The translations under genes were made by a program, and so were the position numbers. Below the pieces are notes generated by a model. It saw only the letters and a list, made by a program, of their open reading frames with translations. It made no database searches and was not told where the DNA came from. 64,000 bases of DNA from Phaeoceros laevis (taxonomy: Eukaryota > Anthocerotophyta > Anthocerotopsida > Notothyladales), in contig JBNGIQ010009481.1 in the NCBI GenBank assembly GCA_049999765.1, positions 187,350-251,349 of the forward strand, written 5' to 3'. Positions within the stretch are counted from its first letter, which is position 1. The number at the start of each line of letters is the position of its first letter. Shown piece after piece: positions 38,676 through 51,947 of the stretch.

Positions 38676-40560
38676 TTAACAGTGTATGGCATCACCTGGC
38701 TTCACAATAGTGCCAATTGAGCAGCCCTGGCTAGCCTTGCACAAGGTCAGCTTGGCTTTACATACTGCTGGTTGCATGCACATAATAGGAGGTTGGATAG
38801 CGGTGTCTCCTGTTAAGGACCTCTCGCTGGAGAAGAAACGAAGGAAGGCCTCCCAGGTGACTGCTCCCATTCCTTCCACATCAATCCTGTTGAACACCCC
38901 CTCGAACGACTCACGCCGGCCGTCCTTGCCTTTGGCTCGAGATAGCTGCATAAAGGCTGCAATCTGCACGAATTTCGGTTTTAACGGCATCCAGTTAGTT
39001 CCTCGTTCAAATCATGGCAACGCCTTCTTGAATGCCACATAATAACAAGACGCACATCTTTGTCCCGCTTCATGGCATCCATTAGTTGCTGCTTGCTTAT
39101 TGTTCTGCACCCACGGGCATTAGACAACATGAGCGGAAAGGCACATATGCACATGATTCGCGAACTTCTGAATATCCGTTGAGGCGTACCCAGAGTTTTC
39201 ACAGTCAATCTTGTTGAACATCTCCAACAATCTCTGGTATTCCTTGACAGACACCCCGGCTGTGGCTGCCAGGGTACGGACGTAAGCAACATCCCTGGCT
39301 GCTTTGCTTGCCTTGCGCACGGCAGCAAATGCCGTGCTCACTTGCTCCAGTGCCCTCGCGTGATACGAGATTGCGCTGTGAAGCCATTGCTCGATGAGTT
39401 GCTGCGAATAGGTCCCAAATGAGATCAGGGAATCTCTGGTGCTGTAACCCTATCGAACCCCTGGCTTGACCTCAACAAGTAGGTGAACCTGATAGGGCTC
39501 GAACGGGTCACCACAATCACCAGGCCACCGAGGCTGCCATCCGTCCGACATGGCCTTCACCACCGGCTTCCCTTCGTTGCGCCTCGTGGGGATTACTCCA
39601 CATTCTGGATGCTGGTGGCCATGCCAAAGAAAAACACAAATCAATAAGGCTGGACTGATTCGTTGGACTTCAACATAGATGGTGAGCTTCAGATATGAGG
39701 CCTCACAGGTGCGTTTCAAGAACCACCTTGATGACTCCCTTCGATCCGTATAAGAGGGCGGACGCATCCAGAGCTGCCTTGTTGCGTTCAGCCTGCGAAA
39801 CAAGAACTTGCGTCAGGTTCAAGGGCTTGAAGTCAGCCACCTCACTAGTGCACATCCAAGACGAAACTAGGTCGTTACCATGAAGGTCCGCAGCTCCTCC
39901 ATAGCCAGGATTGCCTCCGCCGCTGCCAGTAGACTCCCAACCTGTTCCTCTGCCAAAAAGAAAAATCGAAGGACCAGGTTGGCTCCACTTTGTCCGGAAA
40001 CATCCCGGGGGAAGTCCAGCGCGACAATCAAAACGGCAGCGATGGGAACCATGCGTGACCTACGGTTGATTTGGAAGATCTCGGGGTCGCATTGCGGTGC
40101 AAGGGTTTGCTCTAGCCGAGCGCATGCCTGAACTGCAGTGGACAGCTCCACATCGACTTTCTTCAGTCCTGAAACCAAGTACCGGCAGTTGTATTGAGGG
40201 GCTTGATTCCTTCTTCAGATATCAAGGAGGCAAACAAACGCAGGGAGCGTGGCCTACGCTTAGTTTCATGCGCCCATTGTCGGACAGCAAGTCTCAGAGC
40301 CCGCACGTGACTGCTTCGCTGGTATTGTGGGTCTTTCCAGAACTGGCTACGTTCCAGCAGCTGCTGACTGATCTCGGACATGAGATTCTCGCACGATGCA
40401 CCAGACCTGCTTCTTGCCCTGCAACATGCTGGCTTTGTCATTGTAGGAGCTACCACTTCGCTTCTGGGCTTCTGCCACTGTGATGGCAATCCCGTCGCGG
40501 TGAGCAAATGGTGCACAGCCTGGTTCCGGGTTTTCCGACACCTAACTGGGACCACTGGAT
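38676..40560 (-). CDS. Unrecognised multi-exon gene with EF-hand-like segments
   Basis: Several exons are visible on the minus strand: about 39888-40171 (ELSTAVQACARLEQTL onward), 39727-39793, about 39150-39440, about 39060-39110 and about 38676-38970. Two segments look like degenerate EF-hands: MFNKIDCENSGYAS with STDIQKF, and VFNRIDVEGMGAV with TWEAFLRFF. In both, the acidic ligand expected at loop position 12 falls one place early, so calcium binding is doubtful. The rest is mostly helical. I do not recognise the family. Exon borders and the start (probably at about 40.4-40.56 kb) are unresolved. Confidence 0.45.
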
Positions 40561-40688
40561 AGTACCCGGGAGCTTGAAGTCACCAACTGCCATAACCGTT
40601 CTTGCAACTTGTTGGTATCCCATCCTTTTGTTAGTACACCTCGCGTTATAGCTGGCGTCTCAGTTTGTATTGAATCTTTACGCTTGTG

Positions 40689-40704
40689 AGAGAGAGAGAG
40701 AGAT
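40689..40704. repeat. (GA)n microsatellite at the edge of the AT-rich island
   Basis: A short GA tract marks roughly where composition changes to AT-rich. Confidence 0.85.
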
Positions 40705-41113
40705 TATTTTGCGTGCTTGGCCTTGTATCGAGGGGCATGGGGCTTTACAAAGTTCCCAGCTTCATCCACTCACGAATTATGGTCTTGGCTCATAGTGCAC
40801 TAATTGGTTGGACAGTTCGACTATTGTAACATCTCAAAACTGGATACATGTTTCCTTTTTTTGGACACATGAAACTTTTTTGACCAAGCCACCAAGGCTC
40901 TTATGGTGGTACCTCACAATTCATCTTTTATTCTTACTCCAAAGTTTCATATTATATCATTAGCTAGAAGCCCATGAAAGCTAAGAGTAGAGCCTCCTTC
41001 CAAAATCAATTTCAAAAAGACAATAGTAAAGCACCTTTAGAAAGAACTCCTCGATAACATGTTTTGTTGCCTATAGCATAATCATGGTGGCTCCGGATGC
41101 CAGTCCGGTCACC

Positions 41114-41189
41114 AAATTTTCTTATTATCTGGAGTGTTAACCAAAGTGACCGTCACTTTGGTTAACACTCCAGATAATAAGAAAAATTT
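41114..41189. repeat. Near-perfect palindrome with 37-38-bp arms
   Basis: The left arm 41114-41150 and right arm 41152-41189 are reverse complements except for one extra A, with a single-base spacer. The arm contains TCTGGAGTGTTAACCAAAGT. It lies ~0.9 kb upstream of the first citrate synthase exon recognised. Confidence 0.92.
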
Positions 41190-42056
41190 AAAACATTCAT
41201 CACTAAAATAATAATAATAATAAAATTTTCTTTTCAAAGCATAAACTTACAATGATCCCTCTTATGCAACAAAAATTTGCTCTATGCTCTTAATTTTTTT
41301 CAAGAAGGTAATTACTGAGTTTTGAATTGTATTTAAGGTCCCAAAATATAAATGAGATCTTACTTTTGCAATTTCAGTATATCTAAGTTCTATGCATCCA
41401 GTTTTATTTAAACAGGTGATGGATAGAATATTGACCTTTTCTTAATAGAGGATAGCCTTCACATGTAGAAGTATACGCATTTATGAATTTAACAAATTAA
41501 TGCTGATGAGTAAAACAAACTACTATGACCTTGAAACTTCAAAACCTTTTTAAAGTAAAAACTCATTTAAAGAATACAAAGCTTTTATCATTTTAGCTAC
41601 ATATACAATAAAGAGTCATGAGTGTAAATGCAAAAAAGAGTTTTTGTTGGACTTTTAGGTTTTGTACTTTCATTGATGAGCCTCATTTGTTGACCAAGGA
41701 CAATTTTCAAACTCCCTTTCACAAACTTGGTGAGTAGGGTTGTCGGAGGTAGCAATATTCTTAGGAGCTGTGGTAAACCGTGTTAGACTGGGGTCTTCGG
41801 GTCTTGCTCAATTTTGAAGACGACGTGTCCGACTTACCTTGTACTTCGGTGGCCAAATTCTCAAGTCATGACTCCTACCCTTCTGCGATATGCCAAAATA
41901 GCTCAACGCGTTGTTAGTGATTTCGCATTACCCAAGTAGTAGCCACATCAGCTACCTATAGATGTGTTGAGGCTTCTTTCAGCTGATAGCCAATGCCGAA
42001 CTTATTATTGTTGGTAGGCTTTCTCAACATGTTCCTTGTGTCGCATTGAGGTGCAG

Positions 42057-45000
42057 GCTCGTTGGTGTGAGGAGTCACCAACATGGAGAAATACCACATA
42101 TCGTCGAGCTTCCACGTCCATAGTGAGTACCATTTCCTTAAGGAACCCAACCAGCTTTTTTTCCCAAAATTTGGCTACAACTGCAAAATATCATCAAATT
42201 GAGTGTTTGCTTAAGCTGGTTGCCCTTACATGTCAGGATCTTCGTGAACGACTAGTTCAGTTGATTCCCAAGGAGCAAGTGAGCTTTCAAGAGATGCATC
42301 TCATTAATATCATGTTGCTGCAAACGATCTTAAATTTATAGTGCACATGCTAAAGCTTGCTGGAAGGTCAATGTTTTTCATTAGATCCTGGAGTTCAAAT
42401 TCCTAACAAATTGACTATATGCTTAGCTTGACAGGAGCGTCTGAAGAAACTGAAGTCGAAGAATGGCAAGGTGTCACTTGGCGAGACTACAGTTGACATG
42501 GTTGAGTACTTATCACCAACATACCAGCTACTTTAAGGCTGTAGACCCTTTTCCTTTAACATGACGTTGTCTTGGAATTGGCAACTTAGCAAGCGCCACA
42601 TTGATTCATCTCATACTCACTCAAGAGCATTATGCCCAAGCAAACCCGCTATACAATTATTGTCTAGTCATATACAATCTATTACTACCTTCGCCCAATT
42701 TTTACCATCACACTATGGCATTAGGCTATTGGAGGGATGCGAGGAATAAAAGGTATGCTGTGGGAGACATCATTGCTTGATGCTAACGAGGTAAAAACCT
42801 TGTCGTCAAATATGCAATGTGCTGGACTCTAACATGTTTTCAGTTGTTCTCGTGGTTTTTTCTATGTTATTTTATTGGTGACACTGTTCAACGGTGTGCA
42901 CAAGGGTATTCGCTTCCGTGGTCTCTCGATCCCGGAGTGTCAAAAAAGATTACCTGCTGCAATCAAAGGTGGTGAACCATTGCCAGAGGGTCTATTTTGG
43001 TTGCTTGTAACAGGAGAAGTAAGTGCTTCTGCTTCTTTGAAAGCTTGATTTACAAGATAAGTGGAGCTTATGTTGTACTCAGCTTACTTAGAAATTTCAA
43101 ATATTGCATTATTAGATGCTTAAATTGAATTTGGAGGCAAACATTACGCGCTCCATGTATAGCAAATACTGATAGGGTCCAGGAATTTTTTATGTGTTTG
43201 ATAGACTCATGTTTTATACATGTAATGTGCAGGTCCCGGATAAGAACCAAGTTTTAGCCCTATCAAATGATTTGAAATCTCGTGCTAAGGTTCCAGGTGT
43301 GTATAACCTAATGATCTAAGTTGTTTGCTATCGAATACTTCTTGGTTTTGATGGTAATTTGCTCATAGCCTAATTTAGCTATAGCTTATTCTCTTAAACA
43401 ATATATGAGCTGCAGGTTGTGTCTTCGACGTTCTTAATGCATTTCCCAAGTCTGCACATCCAATGACTCAACTCACTGCTGGCATCATGGCTCTTCAGGT
43501 GAGCTCTTATTTCTCTTTGATAACTATTTTAATATGATAAATTTGGATACAACCATTGTATACAACTATGTAACCTAGAAGAATTTGTAAGTAAACCTTT
43601 AAGACTTTAAGATTGGACATCTATAAACACTAATCCCAAACCTATTGTACATGAAGACGGAGAGCCAGTTCCAGAAGGCATATGAAAATGGCATTCACAA
43701 GAGCAAGTAAGATTGTAAAAATTTGTATAAATTGAATGGATGAATAAATGACTAAATTCCAGTATATTGTTGGAATGCATTTGGGTCCATCGACCTTGAG
43801 TGGACTCACATTTGTTACTCTCATCACATGTCCGGGGTTGTTAGATATTGGGAGCCTGTATATGAAGACTCCTTAAACTTAATCGCTTGTTTGCCAGAAG
43901 TTGCAGCATACATTTATCGTAGGTAAGCCTTTATCTCTGCAGCCCTTGATATTCGAGGGGAGTTTCGTCTAGCTTAATGTGTATGTCATATTCACTAATT
44001 TATACATGGAGACCATTGAATATTTCAACAACTTTCCAAATCTTTGATATACGTCTCTTTGTTCATGATTTTGTATTTCGCTATCTTTTACTTCATTGAC
44101 AAGTGATAATTGAAAATCATGTCACAGGACTTATAAAGGAGGCAAAGTTATACCTGCAAATCAAAAGCTAGATTATGGAGCAAATTTTGCGCACATGCTT
44201 GGCTACCAAGACCCTAAAATGCACGAGTTGATGAGACTTTACTTGACGATACACAGGTTCTAGCACCTCTTGCAAAAAGCTTCAACCTAACTATCCCTAG
44301 CAGGATGAGCCCCTTGCTTGTGATTTTGTGCTCTCATTACTAGATATATCTATCATATAATTGGTTCTACTCTCACGGCAATAAATAAACGGAGATATCT
44401 CTCCCTTCGCCAAATTCCTAGATATCTATGATCCTCTAGAGGTCTAGTGCACATGCAACACATTATTAATTTTGATATAAGTTTGTTACTCTCACATCTT
44501 TTGTGATGGCTTCGAACACTTTGAAGAATTTGCATCTTTGTGCTTTAAATACTAAAGCATTCGTGGTCATAAGAACATGTGATAAGTAGTTTGTATGAGT
44601 ATAGGTATTGAAAAGCTAAAGAACACCATTATTACTTTTGTTGTTGTTATGCTTAGCGATCACGAAGGTGGGAATGTGAGTGCGCACACAGTTCGTCTGG
44701 TACATGATATATTTGGAATGAAAAATTTGTGATAGCACATAGCACATGAGTTTAGTTTTTCCAAAAGGTCAACCAATTTCAGAGGCTTTCTTGTGTATAT
44801 TGACAGGTTGGAAGTGCTTTGTCAGATCCCTATCTGTCCGTTGCAGCGGGGATGAATGGGCTTGCAGGTCCTTTACATGGTCTTGCCAACCAGGTGATGT
44901 TGTAGCTTCGTGGTGCCTCCAAGTTAGCGGAGGTCATCATTTTGTAGCAATCTATGTGCATATTAACATAGTTTAGATTTATAAGCTTCAATTGACATTG

Positions 45001-46212
45001 ATTTTTTGCATACAGGAAGTGCTCCGATGGATTTTAGATGTCGTTGGTGAGATTGGAGCAGAAGCAACAGAGCAACAACTTAAAGATTTCGTTCTGAAAA
45101 CTCTCAAAAGTGGTAAGGTGAGAACCCCTGAAGTACAATATAGAAAATAGTAGAGACCAATAGATTTGTGCGTTTGGTCTTGTTTAAGGGAAGAGCATTG
45201 CTTATTATGACTCATAAATGTTAAATTTGTGCACTTGGTCTGAAGCTAACCTTCCACTTACTAAGTGATGAATGGATAATTAGAGTTCTGAATTTACCTC
45301 CTTGGAAGGATGTGCTAGGTCGTCCCAGGCTATGGGCATGCTGTTTTAAGGAAGACAGACCCTAGATATACTTGTCAAAGGGAGTTTGCTTTGAAACATT
45401 TGCCAAAGGACCCCTTGTTTCAAATGGTAATCTCTAGTTTTTGAGAGCTACCTTATTCGTAGGCTCGGGTATGTGACATCTGGGGGACCGTGTTACTTTG
45501 TGTAAAATATTACCAAATCTCATTTGAGTATTGCAAATTTGAAGGTCTCCAAGTTGTACAAGGTTGTTCCACCAGTTTTATTGGAGCTTGGGAAGGTACG
45601 TGACAAGAACACGTCACAACAAAACATATGACATAGTCAAGAAAGTCATTACAAAGTAGATTTTCTAAAGTAGGTAGCATACGTTTGGATGTAAAAAGTT
45701 TGAAAGCTTTAATATGAGGACTATTGGTGTCATTACAAAAAAGAAGTCATTTCAACTAATCATTGCACCTTTTGCTATTTCAGGTCAAGAATCCATGGCC
45801 CAACGTAGATGCACATAGTGGTGTCTTGCTACAATACTTCGGGATGAAGGAAGAAAAGTGTGTAGACTCTTCAATCAATTGCCAATTAACTTCTCATTCT
45901 TGCTTCAATGATGTGTTTTTTGCTTTGTCATAACATGATGAATATCGCAGCTACTATACAGTTTTATTTGGAGTATCTCGAACAATTGGTGTACTCTCAC
46001 AGGTTCTTCTTACGTAATCCTCAACATGTTGATTTTGAAAGCTGTATGGTAAACATAAGCTTCAAGCGACGATGTCTGTTGTGTTTATCTCCAATGGCAT
46101 GTTTTATCAGCTTATTTGGGACCGTGCGCTGGGTCTTCCTATCGAAAGACCTAAAAGCATGACAACAGCTTGGATTGAAAATTATTGCAAAAAAAAGGGG
46201 GCAAAACGGTAA
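42057..46212 (+). CDS. CSY: Mitochondrial citrate synthase
   Basis: Eighteen exons join in phase to 458 residues: 42057-42122, 42237-42278, 42435-42500, 42725-42790, 42905-43018, 43233-43296, 43416-43498, 43657-43706, 43845-43922, 44128-44256, 44657-44699, 44807-44893, 45016-45117, 45319-45426, 45545-45595, 45784-45857, 45951-46002 and 46111-46212. The enzyme condenses acetyl-CoA and oxaloacetate in the TCA cycle. Blocks match Arabidopsis CSY4: [36 protein letters not shown], and the catalytic His regions [13 protein letters not shown] and [13 protein letters not shown]. Asp lies in WPNVDAHSG and Arg in FGVSRTIG. A first exon with the start codon and transit peptide must lie upstream and was not identified. 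Introns are AT-rich and longer than elsewhere in the window. Confidence 0.93.
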
Positions 46213-49200
46213 TTCAAGGCTACACTACGAGGAGTTTGACACATTGTGTGCTAGATTGTTAATTCAGGCAAGTGAAAACTAGTACATGAGTGGGAGTGGG
46301 ATGACCTAGATCTTGCACTAGACCCACTTTTTTTTTTTTCAAGGTATGCATTTCCGTTGTACGTCTTTGTTTCATATATCTTTTTATGCATGCATGCTTC
46401 TCATAGCTAGCCGGTTCACTTGAAAAAGCTCTCCTCAACTCTCCTCACTCCCCTGAAAAAAATTTGCATGCACATTTTTCCGCAGTGCAGAATGTAACAA
46501 TTTATTTCTATATGCCTCCTAAAGGTATATAATATATGTATACATAGTTGAGCATTTAAACAAACATATACAGAAAGCTTTACATATATATATGCATATA
46601 GTAGATATTGTTTGTGGATGATTACGCATTATTCAGCAAATAATGCTACTAATGAAAATAGATCTTATAACATATGCTACTATTGAGAATAGAGCGAGTT
46701 CTCGTAATTATAACATTTATTTCATTAGTAGAATATACTAAAGATTAGCAATTCGGATACTCGCCTTACATCTGATTTGAAGAGTACATAGGTCCATCCC
46801 CAAGGATTGTATAAAATGGCAACCAACAACAACTAATAACAATAAACTACAGCAATAGGGGCATGTAGCACAACAGACAAACCTTCGCCGAACTAGTTAT
46901 TAAAATTTTGGCAAATGACTTTCATGTGTATTGTACGATGAAACTGCCGAATAATTATTTGTTATTTGTAGTTTATATCTATACTGAATGAGTTTGGTAC
47001 ATTTCGAGAAATAATTATTTATTATGGAAGCTAGAAGGCCTTTACGATATATCATATATCAGCAATGGGTGCCCGCACAAGGGCAAAGGGGACTGTTCCC
47101 CTCCCCGCACAAGGGCAAAGGGGACTGTTCATGAGATTGTTAAAATCTTATATTATAAAAGTTTAATGAGAGATAGTGGTGTGTGTGTAAGTGTTTGCTT
47201 GACATACATTTATACAAGGATCCAGCGTCGTCTGACTAGGTATCCATGTCGTTTGCCTTAGACCAGGACTTGCCCTTGTATCCTATAATAGTTCATCATC
47301 ACCACTTTGGGTAATGTCTAGATTCTAGCATTATGCACTGGATGAGCCATGACCCTTGTAGCCCGTTTATGGCTTATGATCTAAATCAGCAACTAAGATG
47401 TTTTACTACACCCTTCGTAACCTCTCATGACTCATGATGAATGAATGAATTGCATTATACTGCCCCTATAGACAATCATGTTACAAATGAGCAACCAAGA
47501 TTTTTTAAAGGTTTTAGGGTTGGAAAAAGATGGAAAAATGAATTTGGCTTGAAGAGTTTTTGCAGCCTACGATGGGCCATTTTTGTGCTTTTGCTGGAAG
47601 CTAAATGCTCGAATTGACGTAGAGTACCAGGATAAATGACAAAGAACCGTATTACGCAAGAACTTGCTTGCTTGGAACATTCCGACGAATGAATCAATTA
47701 TGCACATGGAAAATAATGCCCTCACTGCTATTTGTAGACTTGCAACTAATGGGCGAATGAATCAGTTGCATGGAAAATAATGCCCTCAGTGCTATTTGTA
47801 GACTTGCAACTAATGCACTACAGCTTGATTGGGTCTACTTATTGCGAATAAGAAAGCCAGCAAATTCTTCTTGTTGTATATCTTGGAATAATAAAGGAGC
47901 ATCGTGATCAAGGTGATTGTCACTCGCAACGGAGACGGACAAGCTGGTCTCGTAAGGCTTGGATCTTGGGAACTAGCTCTCATGTGGGGGAATCTTATGG
48001 TGCTAGTGTTTCTTCTCTAAATTTCTCTTAGTATCCTAATCCCCTCTTGTGATAGTGGTATCATAGCCAAAACACGATTAGCATCATGATAGGACCACGC
48101 TTCATCCCATAGGATTTGCAAATACTGACTACCTGTCACCTTGCAAGTTCCTGCAGGATTTGCAATACCAACAACCTTGCAGGTACCTGTAGGATTTGTA
48201 GTACTTGCAACCTTGGGCTACTTGTCGGCAACATGATGTAGAGCAATTTTCTCAAGACATCCAATAAGCCCTTCATAGTCTTGCACCTCCATTTCGAGCT
48301 CCAGTTGATCCTAGTAATAGTAGTAGTAGTAATAATAATAGTAGTAGTAGTAACTGGTAGTAGTAGGGAGCAGCGCTATACCGATTCCACATGGGGATCG
48401 AGCACGTAGCAATTCCATATGGGCATCCTCAAGAGTGGAAGCACTGATTCCTCAGTGCGGCTGTGGTTCATGCGAATCGGAAGTACCTCGCCGAGTTCAA
48501 GAAGCTTGATGACATTAGCGACTCAATGGCCTTGCATGTTTGGATCGAGCAAATTAACACCATTACATTGAGAAGTTTTCCAATTTGTTATATTCGTGTG
48601 GACTGTGTGTCTACATTTCAAGGAGGTTGAATGTGCTAGTGTGACAAGTGGTAGATCTTCGTGCATGGTCTTAAAAAAGGCTGGCGTTTCGAGGTTCAGT
48701 AGTTCAACCCCTCTACACTCATGCAGAAATCGAGGCTGTTTCCAGGTTTGATGATATAATTTTGAAATCGGTAGTGTAGGATTGTTCTTTCGTGCGATCT
48801 TGATAATCGAACCTTGAAGCAATCTCGATTGCTGCACCAAGCAATCGTAGAGAGGTTGAGGTTGAACCGTTGAACCTCAAGATGCCAATCTTTCTTAAGA
48901 TCATCCATGAAGATGTACAATTTGTCCAACTCAAAGAGATGATCTTCGCAAGAACATCACAAATTGGAGAACTTCTCGCTGTAGACGGCTAAACTCTTCT
49001 CATGCTGCAAAGCTGAAAGCTTTTGTCATGCCTCCATTAGCGGATTCAATGGGATGAAGCGTTCTCAAAACTTCTCGTGTCGCAAAATTGAGTGTCAAAA
49101 GAATATGGAGGGCCTCTCGACCCATTCTAATCACTCATACCTCTCACGTGATCGCTCACCCTGCCAAACCTCTTGGAAAATGTGAAAAGGGAGTTTGTAA

Positions 49201-49551
49201 CTAGACTACGCTACTACCTACGCTACGTAATAAAGGGTGGTTTCACGCCCTCACGGCCCCCACAGCAGACACACCCCCGTCGCCACTCCGGAGGCTACGG
49301 AGCTCTCCTGTCGAGCTCATCGTGATGACGGAGGAGTCGGATGCAGTCCACCATGTTTTCCCCTCTTTTCGTCGCCGCCTGCTTTCTGCCCTATGAAGGG
49401 CCTCCGCGAGAGTCCAAAATCAAGTTTGCAAGACTGTTGCCCGTGTGACTTGCCGTTGTTTCAAAGGTGTTTGCGTCTGAAGCTGGTGTATTGTAACGGG
49501 ATCCGGAACAAAAACCCTAAGCGGCGTCCTTTTTGGGGTCTGCATCTAAGC
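46213..49551. other. AT-rich intergenic DNA with short tandem duplications
   Basis: No gene is recognised. Duplications include CCCGCACAAGGGCAAAGGGG at about 47072 and 47104 (27 bp each) and a ~65-bp unit at 47684-47750 repeated at 47751-47815. There is also a TAG/TAA trinucleotide tract at about 48311-48368. Composition returns to balanced near 49.2 kb. The last ~300 bp should include the THO5 promoter and leader. Confidence 0.6.
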
Positions 49552-51478
49552 ATGGCCAAAGACCCCTACGCTGTGTTGGCGGAGGTCAAGCTGGCACTGG
49601 AGCAGATTCCGGGGGAAATGCTGCTTCTGAAAAAGCGTGGCAGCAGCAAGCAGGAGCTGCGGGAGCTTGGCACTCAGGCATCCGTCTTGTTTCTGGAGCT
49701 GCGGCAGGTGATTCTCAAACGTCCTCTCCTTTGGCGTATGGTTTGAGAGTGGGTACTGAAGTGCGAAACACTGCTTCAACTAGTGCTTCAACTTGAAATA
49801 TGAAAGTATTCATCGCAATCATGGCTTGCAGTTGAACAGAATAATTTTCCAGGAAGAAGATCGTGTGAAGATGGTCACAGAGGCTGCCAAAGGTCCTGTT
49901 GATCACATCACCCTGGGTTTGCATAATCTGCTTTACGAGAAGAACCACTACTTGAAGGCCATCAACACCTGCATGGACTTCAAATCCAAATACCCAGACA
50001 TCGAACTTGTGCCGGAGGAGGAATTTTTTAGAGATGCACCAGAGGATATGAAAGGGGATCCTGCCTTACGGACTGATAATCATAAACTCATGTTGAAGCG
50101 TCTGCATTTTGAACTTTACCAGGTACTCAGCGGGAGTTCCTAAAGCTCTGCAGCCGTTATTTATACTGAAGGAGGAAGCGGATATGCATGTGCCAAGTTT
50201 GATACCTGATGAATCTGCTGCTATTATGAACAGAGGAAGAAGCTGTGCAGGAAGAGGGAATCTCTGGAGGCTCAGAAGAAGCGACTGCAAGAATGCATTG
50301 CAGCACGAAGAAAATTCATGTCCAGCTTGCCATCCCCGCTGAAAAGTTTGAAGAAGGCATCTATCCCCGTTCAGCAGTTACTTGGAATTATGACAACAGA
50401 CCGGAAGAAATTGCAGCAGAACGCTGATTTGCTTCCGGCACCGCTTTACATTATCTATTCACAGCTTTCTGCACAGCGGGATACCTTTGGGGAGGCTATT
50501 GGGGTTGAAATCTCGGGAAGTGCAAGGGAAGCCCATAACGTGTGCCGTCAACTGGCAAAGAGGGAGGCCGGTTAGGGTTCTGCACCTTTTTCATCACTCT
50601 ACAACCATGTCTTGTGTCTCACCGACGTCAAGAGCTTGACCTGTCCTGTCCAGTCTTGCAGAGTTGTTGCTTATTACCCAATGTGAATGGAACGTAGTAT
50701 ATAGTCTTTGTTGAGCTGGTGATATACTTTTGAGTTGTTCCAGTTTGAAATTAACCAGTATTGAAGGGTAAGTAACTGCTCCCACCCGGTTCTCCATTAA
50801 CATCTTCTGTGTTGTGCAGATGGAGGGAAGGGAGATGATGCAGGTGATGATGATGACCAGCACAGGCGGTCAAGATCTTCACATAGGAAATCTTTCAAAA
50901 ATGAAAATGTGCCTGTTGTGGATCTGTATAGGTCTCACCCTCTTCGGATATCTTTGTCCATTTACGATGATATCCAGCAGAGGTTCGAAAGTCCAAGAAA
51001 ACTGCTGACTGTGGTTTTTGAGCATCTCTCAAAGCTGAACATAGTCTGTGCTGGAATTGAGGGTTCGGAAGGCAGTGAAAAGGAGAACTTGCTTGCTCAC
51101 TTATTTCCATGTGATAATGGTCAGGAGTTTCCAAACCAGGTACTTTTATGTAGACTCGGAGGGTGTCGTTTGGGTTTTGGTTTAAGCTCTCATTTCTCAT
51201 GGCATGGTGTCGTTGTGCAGGTTTCCAAAGTCATTGCCGGCGATAGTTTCTCTTATCAGCAAAAACCTGGTCTTCGACCATATAAATGGGCTCAGCAAAT
51301 AGCAGGCATTGATTGTATGCCAGAAATCCCTCCGCTCCTCCAATTAGGTTCGAATAATGCAAATGGAAGCACTCAACATTCTAAAATTAGTGCACAGTCA
51401 CTCATTAGACTGATTAGAGTTCATGCCAAGATTCAGATTGCGGAAACCAAGCAAGAGCAGGACATGGAAATGCGATAG
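49552..51478 (+). pseudogene. THO5: THO complex subunit 5 homolog, truncated by an in-frame stop
   Basis: Five exons (49552-49707, 49832-50122, 50234-50570, 50820-51139, 51221-51478) join in phase to 453 residues. THO couples transcription with mRNA export and small-RNA production in the nucleus. THO5 blocks are clear: LHNLLYEKNHYLKAI, FKSKYPDIELVPEEEFF, SSLPSPLKSLKKASIPVQ, LLPAPLYIIYSQL, and RPYKWAQQIAGID. Plant THO5 is usually ~800 residues. Here a TAG at 51476-51478 ends the frame in the helix before the conserved LPVVNC-like block. The frame continues open after the TAG to 51657 and includes MPVPNC. No later exons were found. It could be a truncated functional allele, a pseudogene or a base error. 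Confidence 0.75.
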
Positions 51479-51947
51479 GAGATCCGGATGCCTGTTCCTA
51501 ACTGCCTGTTTTGGATGAATTTCCCCTCTGGTGTCTTTAAGCTTCTAATGGACACTGAGGGAAGTCCCGAAGACCTTCGTAGATCCTTGGTAGGAGCTGA
51601 TGTCAACTTCTGTATTCGGGTAATTAGGTGTCTTATTCTCTTGTCTGATTCAGTCTGAAACACTTCCAGTGTCTAGCGTTGGCAACTTGGCTTTCGAGAG
51701 AGTTGCCCATCAGGCAGCGTGTCCAAGCAATATACACACGCGTATTGTTGTCACCCGCCCGTTCAGATCAAAAGTCACGACGCACGAGAATGCAAATGAG
51801 ATACACATTTCACCGCAGTTAACAAGTTGTTTACCTCAGCTAACTTAGACCGCGCGGACCACGACCTTTGTGTGAACCGGAGAAACAGATGGTCAGGACT
51901 CAGGATAGCCTCGACAGTTTTCGCTACTAGTTGGAGAAGAGGCGGCT
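51479..51947. other. THO5 3' remnant and promoter of the LIL gene
   Basis: The first ~180 bases stay open in the THO5 frame, with a possible GTAATT donor at about 51619. The remainder is short and should contain the promoter and leader of the LIL/ELIP-type gene. Confidence 0.5.
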
